Origin: Mesorhabditis belari | Lineage: Eukaryota > Nematoda > Chromadorea > Rhabditida > Rhabditidae | Assembly (NCBI GenBank): GCA_958450365.1 | Contig: CAUEEP010000742.1 | Span: forward strand, 2,244,001-2,308,000 | Direction: 5' to 3' | Length of the DNA: 64,000 nucleotides | Shown here: piece by piece, positions 31,546 through 42,571 of the stretch | Numbering within the stretch: the stretch's first letter is position 1 | Layout: every line of letters starts with the position of its first letter | The notes under the pieces: generated by a model | Told to the model about the DNA's origin: nothing | The model's input: the letters and a program-made list of their open reading frames with translations, nothing else | Databases searched by the model: none | Position numbers and translations under genes: made by a program

Positions 31546-33204
31546 TTCTTCATTCAACATCATGCAAGACTTCAATCATTGAAATTGAATAAATCAAAGA
31601 GGCAAGAAATCTAATTATCCTTCTCAAAAATGATACACTTTTTTTACCGTACTCCATCGGGTAATGAGGTGAGCAATTAGATCAAATAGGAAAGAAAAGA
31701 GGAGTCCAGTCAATGTATCTTCTATCTTGAAAAGCGAAAAGTTGAAAAGGAGCTGAAAATAGGCAATCATCGGGAGATGAATAGGCGAAGAAACGGAGAA
31801 ATTGGGGATGGGAAAAGGCTATGAGAGAGGAGAGTCCTTATGAAGGTCCTAATTGTCTCTGACAACTTTTGCCCCCCCTTTCACTCTTCCTCATCCACTT
31901 CATTCACTCACTTATGAAGAAGTGCAACCTCATACACATTCAGGGAATTTACTCAAAGTTAAGCTTGACAGAGGTCATTGTTCTATTGTACCAGCTTTGA
32001 TGGAATTGCCACTTTGATGGACTAGACAAAGCTGTCTACAGTACAGCTTAAGTTTAAGCCTGAGCTGGTTGTTTCAATGATACTTTTTGAAACCTGACCA
32101 AAAGCTAGCTCATCTAGCTGGCTCATCTAGCTGGCTTGGTTTGGCTGGCTGGCTTGGCTGGCTTGGCTTGGCTGGCTGGCTTGGCTGGCTTGGCTGGCTT
32201 GGCTGGCTGGCTGGCTTGGCTGGCTTGGCTAATCTGGCTTGGCTTTACTGCCAACCTGATTTACAAAAGTACCTATGCCATGCAGGAATATTAAGACATA
32301 CACGCAAGGCATCTAGTCCATTATCCAAATGATGTTTATGAATGTTTTTGTCGCGTTGTTCGACAGTGTCACCACCCGCAGAGGCGGCACCTGTCAGCTC
32401 ACCGTTCATTTCTTAGCATAACTCTTTCCTAAATAAAGTGAGAGATAATTATCGACACTCAACCCACACTTTGCCCCACTCTTGATCACACCATTTACTT
32501 GTTGGGTGTTTTTGTTTTGTCTCAAGAACAATGGCAATTAGTTGGTTTGAAAGTTTGAACAATATCGATCTAAAGACATCACTTGGTCAACTAATAGAGT
32601 TGTGGATTTGGAAAAAAACTGATGATAATAAATAACGGTAATTTCAAGATCGATCACCTTTACAATAAGCTAGCTTTGATCTTGAGATCTTGAGCTTTTG
32701 ATCGAGTTACTTATTACGTTCAATTACGAGTTACAAGTGTTATTACAATTACAGTATCTATAAGCAGGATTTTCAAGAGCTCTGAGCTAGTTCTGATCCT
32801 ATTTTTGTAAGCCTAGAAGTAGAGTCAAGCCCTTATAAGCCGAAGTCCAGCTTCTAGAACTTTTTCTGGGTCAGCTAGCCAGCTCAGGCTTGGCTTTACC
32901 TGCCTTAATAGAAAATTGGTTTAAAACAAGCCTATAAGTATTTGATAGTTATCTTTCTTTTAAACTTTCCAAGCACTTTCTTCTTTTTTCCTCTCTCTCT
33001 CTTACTCCGTTTTGCTTGACACCAAAACAATAGATCCACAGATGTTTTCGGGTTGCATAACCGGATAATCACAGTCTATCCATCTTCTTTTTCTTTTGCA
33101 TATCTCAATCAACACTAATTAGTCGGTTGATTGCCGTGAATTGATTTTCAATATTGGCCGAAAATATAGGCATTTAAAGGGGAAATTTCTAATGTAGGCA
33201 TTCA
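31546..33204. other. No gene seen; includes a GCTGGCTTGG minisatellite at 32107-32245
   Basis: About 14 copies of gctggcttgg-type units sit at 32107-32245. Elsewhere there is no supported exon or RNA gene on either strand. Confidence 0.6.
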
Positions 33205-33803
33205 AAAGTATTATAAGAAATATATATTTAGACTTTGAGCTTTTCCATTGACACCAAAATGGGTTTCTTTTGAAGAAAGTGCTCAAACTGTCACATATGA
33301 CAATAGCCCGCAGTTTTCAATTCACCAACCCAATAGATTTATGCTTTGATGTTTATAATTTCTTGTGAGACCGTGTCTCGGTGTGGTTCAATGGTAGATG
33401 TCTTGAAAATGCACAATTTATCGAAACTTTCCTTTATTAGGGTAAATTTCGCTTAAACTCGAGCAACCTAGCACTATCACAATTACTTCAACACTTGCGT
33501 GTGAAAAAAGAATAGAATAGAAATAGAAAAATAGAAAAGAATAGAAAAAGAAATGAATAGAAAAGGGAGCCCACAACTGACTCAAGACAAAGCTTAAATA
33601 ATGGGTTTTTAAGTACACAAGCTACGACAAATGGACAACTGAATATCGTCTAGATTGGCTGATTACGGTAGTTTATCCATCAACTTTCAATTTTAACTTG
33701 TGTATTGAATTTAGACTAACTGCAGGGCAGTGGCAATTGCTTTACAGTTAGTCAAAATTCAATTGACGCCACAACATCTTTCATTGTGAAATCAATAGTA
33801 TAT
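33205..33803. repeat. 430 bp dispersed direct repeat, copy 2, with mariner end inserted
   Basis: Matches 30490-30933 except that a piece of mariner 5' end (about 33236-33337) interrupts it after gactttgagctt. Confidence 0.85.
33236..33337 (-). mobile_element. Solo mariner 5' end
   Basis: On the minus strand it starts ttgggttggtgaattgaaaa and continues into 5' untranslated mariner sequence for about 100 bp, then stops. No coding part remains. Confidence 0.7.
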
Positions 33804-33810
33804 ATATATG

Positions 33811-34301
33811 TTGTGTCCGATTTAGATTTCCGTCCGATTTAGATTGAATCTAAATCGGACGTCCGATTTAGATTGAACTTATCGCGGACGTCCGATTTAG
33901 ATTACAGTCTATATCGGACGTCCGATACAGATCGAACAATAATAAACGTGCTTAATATATGTTCTTAAGCGTTTTTTTGCAATTTTCTGCGCTTTTCAAA
34001 GAAATTTTCAAAGAACATATGTTAAGCACGTTTATTATTGTTCGATCTGTATCGGACGTCCGATATAGACTGTAATCAATAAAAGACCTTTGAAAAATGC
34101 AGAAAACTACAGAAAACGCTTAAGAACATATATTAAGCATGTTTATATTATTGTTCAATCCATATAAGATTTAGATTGAATCTAAATCGGACGTCCGATA
34201 TAGACTGTAATCTAAATCGGACGTCCGCGATAAGTTCAATCTAAATCGGACGTCCGATTTAGATTCAATCTAAATCGGACGGAAATCTAAATCGGACACA
34301 A
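33811..34301. mobile_element. Foldback element built from CGGACGTCCG palindromes
   Basis: A 490 bp inverted repeat between TATATATA flanks begins tgtgtccgatttagatttcc and ends with its complement. The self-complementary 10-mer cggacgtccg occurs seven times (near 33865, 33893, 33915, 34057, 34183, 34216 and 34245), joined by gatttagattgaa words. The middle repeats cgtttattattgttcgatct in both orientations. Confidence 0.85.
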
Positions 34302-34957
34302 TATATATATAAATAGTATCAATATCGCCACAGATATTATAGAACTTTAAAACGCATAGTTGTTTAAGTAAAAATTAGTTCAAATTCTTCTTTAAACTTG
34401 CAGTGATCTTGAATTACCTCTAAAATGATCGACTTTTAAAAAGCGACACTCATACTTTCAATTTCTTCAATTTCTTTACTTACATTAGAGCTAACTTTTA
34501 TTTGAAATGAAGATCGAATTTAAAACAATTCGATTTTGATGAGTGAAGGTGGATGTGTAGGCATCTGGCGGGTGTTACACTACGCCCCATCTCAACCCCT
34601 TCACAGATCCCCTTATGGATGGCTCGATCTCTTCTCTTTGCTCTCTTTACTCTCTTTCAAAAGATAATCTCCCCTTCTTTAATCCAATTAAACCAATTCC
34701 CCTCAAAGCCTTTATTGGAAAAGAGAAGTGTGATCGACGATTTGTACCAAATATTGACCCCTATTCTCTTGAACGACAAAAAAAAGAGATCAAATACACC
34801 GCCCTCTTTTGGACTAATTAGGATAAAAGTGACAAATCTCTGTCGATATCCATCTTTGTTTGAACACGTGTTTCAATCAAAGAAGACTAATCAACATAGC
34901 AAAGTGCAAGAAACTTTTGAAAATTGAAAATGGGTACTTGATTGAAAAATGACATTC
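34302..34957. other. No supported gene
   Basis: A 124-codon plus-strand frame (34553-34927) has no recognisable domain, signal peptide or paralog here, and its flanks show no exon context. I leave it uncalled. Confidence 0.4.
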
Positions 34958-35190
34958 AAAAGCATTCTAAAGCATTCTAAAGTATTCTAAAACATTCTAA
35001 AGCATTCTAAAACATCCTAAAGCATTCTAAAGCATTCTAAAACATTCTAAAGCATTCTAAAGCATTCTAAAGTATTCTAAAACATTCTAAAGCATTCTAA
35101 AACATTCTAAAGCATTCTAAAGCATCCTCAAGCATCCTCAAGCATCTTAAAGCATCCTAAAGCATCCTAAAGCATTCTAAAGCCTTCTAA
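34958..35190. repeat. Minisatellite, AAAGCATTCTA unit
   Basis: About 20 copies of an 11-base unit (aaagcattcta / aaacattcta) just downstream of the DUSP gene. Confidence 0.92.
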
Positions 35191-35274
35191 AGTCTACTTC
35201 AAATACCGTAAGTTACCAAAAAAATTGAGAATTTCAAAGGAATTGAATATTTATTAACTCCACTTTACATAGAA

Positions 35275-38200
35275 TCATTTCAACGGTGAGAGCAATATTT
35301 CCTCTTGAGTCTCTCTGGATATCGTTTGTCCGATCGACGTCTGCGATGAAGAGGGTGACGTCGAGGTGAGCGACGTGGATCCAGACGATGAACCTCGTGA
35401 TGAATCCCCTGCAAATTGATCACTGAATATCTACCGAATTTCAAACCTATTTCAGTCTCTTCTACTTCTACTGCCATCTACTGGACTTTAAAAAGGCCCA
35501 ACTATGTATTGGATTGGTGAATTGAAAACCCGGCTATTTCGCGGGACTCGCAGATAAAAAACAACAGCATTGAACCAGCTGAAAGGGGGTTTGGTTACTT
35601 CAACATTTCCTCAAATTATTGCGAAAAAAATTATGCTTCCAGCTTTTTATTTTTTGGTATTTTTCTTCACTTCTTCTATTGCACTCGACAATCTGCCACC
35701 GTGACATATTCGTCATGTCATGCTTCATGAGTTCCTACAAGAGCACAGTGCAGGCTTGGCAGCTGGTAATATTAAAGAGATATATGGGGAGGACTCACCT
35801 TCCGAAAGAACATGTCCAGTATGGTTCGCCATGAACAAAGTATGGTTTGCCCAGTTTCGATCTGGGGACAATTCTTTGAAAGATGCAGAGGGCCGTGGAG
35901 CGGCACCCCGGCTGGATGATTCCAAATTACTCGAACTCATTACCAACGACCATCGGGTATCATCGCGTGAATTGGGAGAAGAGTTAGGGGTTGATCATGT
36001 TACAGTGCTAAGGCACCTTCATACCCTTGGATTTAAATCGAGACTTGGGACTTGGGTGCCCTATGACCTCACTGACCCCCAGAAGTGGCAGCGCGCCTCG
36101 ATCAGTGCCGCTCATCTCTCACGATACGAAAGGAAATCCTTTCTTCCACGAATTGTGACAGGAGATGAGAAATGGGTTTTATCTGTGAACTTTCGGAGGA
36201 AGCGGCAATGGGTGGGGCCAGGTGAGAAACCCGAAAGTGACCCCAAGCCCGATTTGCACCAGAAGAAGTTTATGCTCTGCGTTTTCTGGGATATGGAGGG
36301 AGTGGTGTACTGGGAGTTGCTGGATAGCAAGACGACCTTTAATGCAATCAAATACAGTGAACAGTTGGAAAAGGTGAATGAATCCCTAAAGAAGAATAGG
36401 CCCTTCAAGTCAAAGATCGTTCTCATCCACGACAACGCGCGCCCTCATGTTGCAAAACTGACTCGCTCTAAAATAAACAGCCTTGTTTGGGAACTTTTGG
36501 CGCATTCCCCATACAGTCAGGACCTTTCCCCTTCTGATTACTATTTATTCCGGACCATGAGTAATGAGCTTGCGGGAGAACACTTCGATTCGGAAGAAGC
36601 AGTCAAAAATTGGCTCGAAAAGTTTTTCGATTCAGAACCAAAATCCTATCACGAAAGAGAATCCGCAAATTGCCTGTAAAATGGGCAGAAGTCGTCAATA
36701 ATAATGGAAATTATTTCGAATGAATTTATGGTTTTATGTTGAATAAAGTTTCGTTCAAAGTCCGGCAGTTTTCAATGCACCAACCCAATACTTAACTTCT
36801 TGATCACCTTCTTGATCAACTTGACTCACCTCCACTCCCTTCTCCTCTTGCACTCATCCATCCAATCCTCTCATCTCCTCTCGTTTTCCCTTTTTTCAAT
36901 AATTTCAAATCGATTTTTGCGCTTCTTGGTGTCTTTTTTGAATCCTTCCACCCAAAAATACTTAGAATACTGTTCCCGGAAGCGGATTTTTTCAACGGTC
37001 TTGGGCTTTCTTCTGTAGGGCTCTCGAGATTCAGTGATAGTTCTCGCATCGTCATTGAGCTAGCTGATGGATGAAGAGTTCTGGAAATGAAATTTTAGTT
37101 ATAAGCTCTAGTTATAAGCTCTAGTTATAAACTTAGTTATAAGCTTATAACAACTTATAACAAAGCTTAGTTATAAGCTCTAGGATCTAGCTTCAGATAA
37201 CCGACCTCAATACATCCCGATTCGTCGAACTCATCGATTGCAGCATCTCATCGTAGAGCTCATTCCAAACGACGTCCGCCACCGGCACTCCATCGAGTGG
37301 CTCGATGATACGAACCGTGTTTCGCTTGTAGAACTGAATTTTTGGATTTTTGAAGAAGAAACACTATTGGTGTTCTTTGTTTTTAAGCAAATACGAGAGC
37401 TGGCACCTAAACTTTTACGAATTCCGGCTTCAGAATCAAGCATAAACAGTTTGAGCTTGATTTTGCCACCCCAGTAATGTTAAATCATGAAATTTGGCTT
37501 TAATTTGGTTATATTTTTGCTTGAAAACCGAGCCCATTTCAACCATAATCACCTTTTCTTCCAATTCGATCATTTGCTTGAAGAAACCAATGTTCGGACA
37601 AATAATGTTTCGTCGTCGCTGCACCTCCTTGTACGCGTCGTGAAGGGTGAGCCTAGATATGTTGATATCCTGATATTTTTTTCCATCTTGAAAGCTTCCT
37701 AAGCTTTAAGACGATCATTTATGACTTGGTTTTTTATTTTATTCAAACCAACCGATCTCTGCACATCAAATAAGCGATTGCAAAAGTGGCCGATCGAGAG
37801 ATTCCCATCGCACAAAGCAAAAGCACTTTCCCACCCGATTTTCGCTCATCGTCGATAATCTAGATATACAGTACTGGACAATGAAATATGATATTTGAAA
37901 AAAAGATCGTCACTTTCGCGCGTCTGTAACTCCCTTGTCTTTGATTTTAAACTATTAGTGTTATACATTTTCTGAAAGCTCTTTTCAAGGGCTACACAAT
38001 GGTAATATTAATATTTAGAAAGACGGTAAAGATAAGGGAGCTATAGACGCGCGAAAGTGACGATCTTTTTTCAAATATCATATTTCATTGTCCAGTAGTG
38101 TAGCTTTTTTTATAAAGTTTTAGCTTTACAACTTTTACAACTTGTAACATTGAAGTTTAATGCCTCAAAGTTTAGATAACATTTCAAAAAAACCTGAAAA

Positions 38201-38581
38201 ACTGTAGTCCAATAGGCGGAGAGGTCTTGATTCTCGTCGTCGTCGAGTGGAATGTGAACGACGCGCATCTGTAAATGAATCAAATGGAAAATAAACTAAT
38301 GAAGAAATAAATTCAGTCAATTCACTTACCTGTGGAGGAGCAGACAAACGAAAGCCAGCAATCAAGTTGATCGTGGTAGAGAATTTTGCTGAATCGTTTT
38401 TGAATTTCATGCCTTTATCATGCTTTTTTTTCTACTTGTAAACACATTCTATCTGGTACACATCCTTTTAAAACTCACATAGCGTTTGTGGACTCAACGA
38501 CGCAATCCCACCAACGTGAAGAAATGAACGAATCGCGGAAGCTCTTCGCGAATCACTTGAGATCACTGCTCGAGAAGTCAT
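35275..38581 (-). CDS. Dual-specificity protein phosphatase (319 aa)
   Basis: Eight exons, complement(35275-35408, 36830-37059, 37206-37333, 37553-37652, 37753-37859, 38194-38268, 38330-38412, 38479-38581), keep phase and give 319 aa. The DUSP domain is at about residues 15-160: [31 protein letters not shown] (general-acid Asp region), [20 protein letters not shown] (P-loop, catalytic Cys and Arg kept) and the typical end [17 protein letters not shown] followed by [11 protein letters not shown]. The His before the catalytic Cys is Leu here. A long Ser/Lys-rich tail follows, ending in a Ser/Thr-rich final exon. It likely dephosphorylates a MAPK-type or other phosphoprotein, but the substrate is unknown. 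A mariner sits antisense in the last intron and a MITE-C in intron 3. AATAAA lies at the complement of 35250-35255. Confidence 0.88.
35509..36788 (+). mobile_element. Mariner transposon, nearly full length (1.28 kb)
   Basis: Inverted ends ttggattggtgaattgaaaa (35509) and the complement of ttgggttggtgcattgaaaa (ending 36788) are flanked by TA on both sides. It lies antisense in the last intron of the DUSP gene. Confidence 0.92.
35720..36679 (+). pseudogene. Mariner transposase, D,D34D, frameshifted C-terminus
   Basis: The HTH region ([19 protein letters not shown]), a linker and the catalytic domain with all three Asp are present: [15 protein letters not shown] and [13 protein letters not shown]. 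There are three defects. A small tandem duplication puts extra residues in [17 protein letters not shown] base loss near 36660 replaces the normal end (KLPV...GNYFE, still readable in the next frame) with ESANCL. A stop lies directly upstream of the ATG in frame, so the usual N-terminal residues are absent. The product is probably inactive or impaired. Confidence 0.85.
37080..37190. repeat. Short tandem repeat, AGTTATAAGCTCT unit
   Basis: About six imperfect copies in a DUSP intron. Confidence 0.75.
37865..38102. mobile_element. MITE-C single unit in a DUSP intron
   Basis: Complete palindromic ends (tacagtactggacaatgaaa and the complement of tacactactggacaatgaaa) and the usual centre. Confidence 0.88.
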
Positions 38582-38690
38582 CTTAAAAATCATTTATTTT
38601 ACTCAAATCGGACAGAACCAACGATAAAACTGAAGTTGAAAAGAACAAGAAAAGTCGATAGAGAATTGTCTGATACCTTTAGATATACAT

Positions 38691-38929
38691 CACTGGACAA
38701 TGAAATATGATATTTGAAAAACGATCGTCACTTTCGCGCGTCTGTAACTCCCTTGTCTTTGAGTTTAAACTATTAGTGTTTGACATTTTCTGAAAGCTCT
38801 TTTCAAGGGCTACACAATGATAATATTAATATTTAGAAAGACGGTAAAGATAAGGGAGTTATACACGCGCGAAAGTGACGATCTTTTTCAAATATCATAT
38901 TTCATTGTCCAGTAGTGTACATTACCTCT
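38691..38929. mobile_element. MITE-C single unit upstream of the DUSP gene
   Basis: Complete unit about 110 bp upstream of the DUSP ATG at 38581, so it lies in the likely promoter. Confidence 0.88.
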
Positions 38930-38984
38930 TTCAAAGCTTACCGGAAATATAGTAAACGGCCGGCCATCCAAGTGAACTCTGACA

Positions 38985-39628
38985 GAGAGCAGCTGACAGC
39001 GGAACACCAAGAATGTATAACACTAATAGTTTAAACTCAAAGACAAGGGAGTTACAGACGCGCGAAAGTGACGATCTTTTTTCGAATATCATATTTCATT
39101 GTCCAGTAGTGTAGCTCAGCCGATTTGGCATTTCCTAGCGAGTTCAATCCAAACTCAAAATCCTATCAATACTCATCTTTCACATCTTTCGTTTCTCTCA
39201 AATTTTTCAACAACAATTTCAACGAGGGCTCGTATTGAATGAATTGGGGCAAGGTTGCGGGGAAAATCTCGGAGATTTTCTCAAAGTCAATATTCTGAGT
39301 GTAATAGGGAGCTTTGTAAGTGCTAAAGGGTTGTGCTGGTTTGGGTAAAGCGAAAGAAAACTCGGGTAGAGAGATTTTCGGTGAAGAATTGGTGGAGAGT
39401 TTGGACAATGAAATATCATATTTGAAAAAACGATCGTCACTTTCGCGCGTCTCCCTTGTCTTTGAGTTTAAACTATTAGTGTTATACATTTTCTGAAAGC
39501 TCTTTTCAAGGGCTACACAATGATAATATTAATATTTAGAAAGACGGTAAAGATAAGGGAGTTACAGAGTGACGCGCGAAAGTGACGATCTTTTTTCAAA
39601 TATCATATTTCATTGTCCAGTAGTGTAC
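38985..39628. mobile_element. MITE-C composite with an extra coding-like insert
   Basis: A half unit (to about 39117) is followed by the shared linker in inverted orientation (39118-39195). Then come about 200 bp of unrelated sequence (39196-39400) and a nearly complete unit (39401-39628). The extra 200 bp is open on the minus strand and protein-like, as discussed in the findings. Confidence 0.8.
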
Positions 39629-40041
39629 TTTGTGCTCACAAGCAAAATCTAAACACATTCCTTTCTGAACTCATTTTAAAGAAGAAAAGAAGAATTAAGT
39701 GCACCAAAAGGGGATGCTTGAAAGCACAAAGTAAACCTCAACGAACAAACCACAAATTTGCATGATTACAAATGATTAAAGAACTTGTTCAAAGCCTTAG
39801 AATGAGTAAAACTCGAATGCAATACCAAAAAAAAAACTTTTGTTTTCGTTCACTCACAAAAAATTTAGTGACTAAGATCAAAAAAGAGATCCTTTTTTGG
39901 TTCTATTCCATCCCAAGCGTGAATGGCTTCCGGTGTCGATAGGTGAAAGAGAAAAGAGACGAACAAAATGATCCCTTTTACTCTTAAAAAAAACTTTAGC
40001 TATTTTACGTCTAGAGCTTTTCTTTATTATAAAATAATATT
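39629..40041. other. No gene seen
   Basis: Intergenic sequence without supported exons or repeats. Confidence 0.5.
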
Positions 40042-42571
40042 ATGTTCAAAGCTTTTATTCTATTATCCTTAAAAATGCGGGTCTTTGTCACACTTCGGTG
40101 CTACTCGTGCTCTTTCTCGTTCACTGAACAATACGATATGGAGCATAGGGATGCCTGGTGTGCTAATGAGGTGTTTCTAGATATTTTTAAGATTGTTTTA
40201 TCTATCAAGATATTTAGAGCCTTATCCTCTACGAAACCGAGCAAACGTCGAAAATCTGTGGCAGTTGGGAGCCGTATTGTGTGGTTGGTGAAGAGATTTC
40301 TTCTTATTATTTAAAAATTTGTGAATAAAGCTAGAAAAGCTGTAAATAAAGCTAGAAAAGCTATGAATAAAGCTAGAAAAGCTATGAATAAAGCTAGAAA
40401 AGCTATGAATAAAGCTGTAAAAGCTGTGGATAAAGCTGTAAAAGCTGTGGATAAAGCTATAAAAGCTACCAATAAAGCTGTAAAAGCTGTGGATAAAGCT
40501 ATAAAAGCTACCAATAAAGCTGTAAAAGCTGTGGATAAAGCTATAAAAGCTACCAATAAAGCTATAAAAGCTACGAATAAAGCTATAAAAGCTAGAAAAG
40601 CTTTGTAGCTTCAGAAAATTTTCAGCTTTAGACATCAATCACAACAATCCAAGACGCGTTCACCTCAGTTTCGCGAGGATGCGGTGAGCGATGCTCGGAA
40701 TATTGTGAGAGTGAGGGATTTGGTTTTGATCAGGTAAAGATGAATAAGATAAAGATTAAAACAAAAAAAAGATATCAAGAGATAACAGGATTTTCTAAGT
40801 CTCAAAGTTTTCTTTTCCTTTAGTTTTTTTAGAGAACCCTAATGAGTATAATTGAAAAACTATGGAGATTGGAATAAAAACAAAAAGATAAGCTGCTATT
40901 TTTCTGGTGTAAAAGGCCTTTTTCTTTCTTTCTTTTGGTTCTAATTCAATATTTCGGAGCGGGGAAAAAATATGCGAGCCGAATTCTATCGAATTCTATT
41001 GAAAGCGGTCGAGTGGAAGAAGGATAGAGTAGGGGAATTTTGAAATCTGTGATTTGATTACTAGTCAAGATAAGTCTAACAATACACGCTTAATGCCTTA
41101 AGAAATTTGAATAATTTCCAGTATTGCATGGAAATTAACAATTAGAAACGCTAAAATTAGAAAACGATTGTTAAACTTTTCAACTTGCAAACACTGAATT
41201 TAAAAAATTGGAAACATTTGTAGTAAAAATAGTTAGAAATCAAAAAAGCCTGCTTCAAAGGGAAGGAATTTCGTACCAGTCATACTTGAAGCATTGAAGA
41301 ACCCGTCCTCTAGATTTCCAAAGCAATCGCTGATTCCAAGAGATCAACCTGTCTCCTTTTTTTCTTTCTTTTCGATATCCGAAAAAGATCTTCTCCTTTG
41401 GGAATTTCCATCATTTGCACCTTTTCATGGCCTTCTCACATCTCTTCTAAATGTTCCCTAGTTGAAAAATCGCCCCTTTTTCCTTCACTTTTTCCACCCC
41501 CGTTCACATAGCAACAAATGGGAAAGAATCGGTGCTTTGGAAAAAGAAAAATAAAATATGGGAGTTGTTTTGGTGTTGTTGATTGAAATGCTAAGCTAAC
41601 TTACGGGTTTATTTACTACTCGAGCAATTCTGAATCGCTTGAAGAAAGCCTGTTGACTCGTAATCGAATTGAGATAGGAAAAGAAAACTTTGAGGTTTAG
41701 AAAATCCTGATATCTCTTGATATCCGAAATATTGAATTAGAACCAAAAGAAAGAAAGAAAAAAGCTTTTTACACCAGAAAAATAGCAGCTTATCTTTTTG
41801 TTTTTATTCCAATCTCCATAGTTTTTCAATTATACCCATTAGAGTTCTCTAAAAAACTAAAAGGAAAGTAAAAATTTGAGGTTTAGAAAATCCTGATATC
41901 TCTTGATATCTTTGTTTTATTTTATTCTTTATCTTATCTCAATAGCCAACACTGCATTAAAAGCTTTTAACTTTCAAGGTACTGTTTTTATATTTTAATT
42001 CGATTAAAAGTACAAAAAGAAAACATTTCTTCTGTGAGCACAAAGAGCTGAGGAAGCCTTAAAAAAAGGCTTAAAGCCTTCCTAGAACCAAATGAAAACA
42101 TTAAATACAAATTCTAAAAAAGGTTTATCAGCTCGTTTCCATATTGTTTTACTAAATAGAAACTAAATAGAAACTAAATTAGCATTGAATAAAGAAGGCA
42201 GGCAATCTTCTTCACTCATTCAAAGAAAAAAACGAAGCATTTAACGTAAATGAGCATACAAAAAAAGGAAAACGTAAGATTTCAGGGATTCCGACAAAAA
42301 GAGAAAAGAGAGATTTGAGATAATTGCCCCTTTTCTTTTAAGAAACACTCTTTCTATGGGATTTCCCGTACTAGAGCGTGTCAAAAAGTGTCGAAAGCGT
42401 TGAACAATTGTTGAACAACAAAAAGCCCATTGTCACTAGAGTGGCAACTTTTCGAAATACTACACATTTAAAGTACTTGTTGAGTCAAAAATAAAACCCT
42501 TTTTAGGTGAATTGTGACGATTGTTGTGAGGAGGACTTGTGCAATAGCAATTTTTCCGTTCAATATTATCG
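40042..42571 (+). CDS. Divergent Ly-6/LU-type protein, exon model incomplete
   Basis: Three exons carry an LU-like cysteine set on the plus strand. Exon 1 (about 40042-40172) reads a short hydrophobic start, then LRCYSCSFSF and DAWCANE. Exon 2 (about 40671-40734) reads SRGCGERCSEYCESEGFGFD. Exon 3 (about 42509-42569) reads VNCDDCCEEDLCNSN. CYSC at the start and CC-x4-CN at the end are hallmarks of the family, and the total is about ten cysteines. The donor of exon 1 and the start codon are uncertain, because the obvious donor does not give the phase exon 2 needs. The C-terminus past exon 3 is unresolved; 42733-42811 and 43140-43440 are open but unconvincing. It is not a close copy of the array at 1-11.5 kb. 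Intron 1 holds a minisatellite and intron 2 an inverted repeat. Confidence 0.5.
40321..40602. repeat. Minisatellite, AATAAAGCTRTAAAAGCT unit
   Basis: Nearly 16 copies of an 18-base unit with sub-variants (gtggataaagctgtaaaagc, accaataaagc). The unit is a multiple of three, so frames stay open on both strands. Confidence 0.92.
40760..41935. repeat. Long-range inverted repeat (arms about 200 bp)
   Basis: 40765-40965 and 41700-41910 are inverted copies (words ataagctgctatttttctgg and ttttggttctaattcaatat). About 730 bp of single-copy sequence lies between them. Part of the right arm (gaggtttagaaaatcctgat) is itself repeated. Confidence 0.85.

Noticed and set aside
33811..34301. Possible CRISPR-like array of regularly spaced repeats
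   Set aside because: The repeats are palindromic parts of one large inverted repeat with repeated spacers, and the sequence is clearly nematode; no Cas genes exist here.
34553..34927. 124-codon plus-strand frame
   Set aside because: No domain, signal, repeat relation or splice context. Length alone is not enough in a stop-poor stretch.
36112..36435. 107-codon minus-strand frame across the mariner
   Set aside because: It is the antisense shadow of the transposase catalytic domain.
37238..37477. Plus-strand frame over DUSP exons
   Set aside because: Shadow of DUSP exon 6 and its intron; no independent evidence.
40222..40638. 138-codon minus-strand frame of Ser-Phe-Ile repeats and 95-codon plus-strand frame of Lys-Ala repeats
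   Set aside because: The repeat unit is 18 bases, a multiple of three, so frames stay open on both strands without selection.
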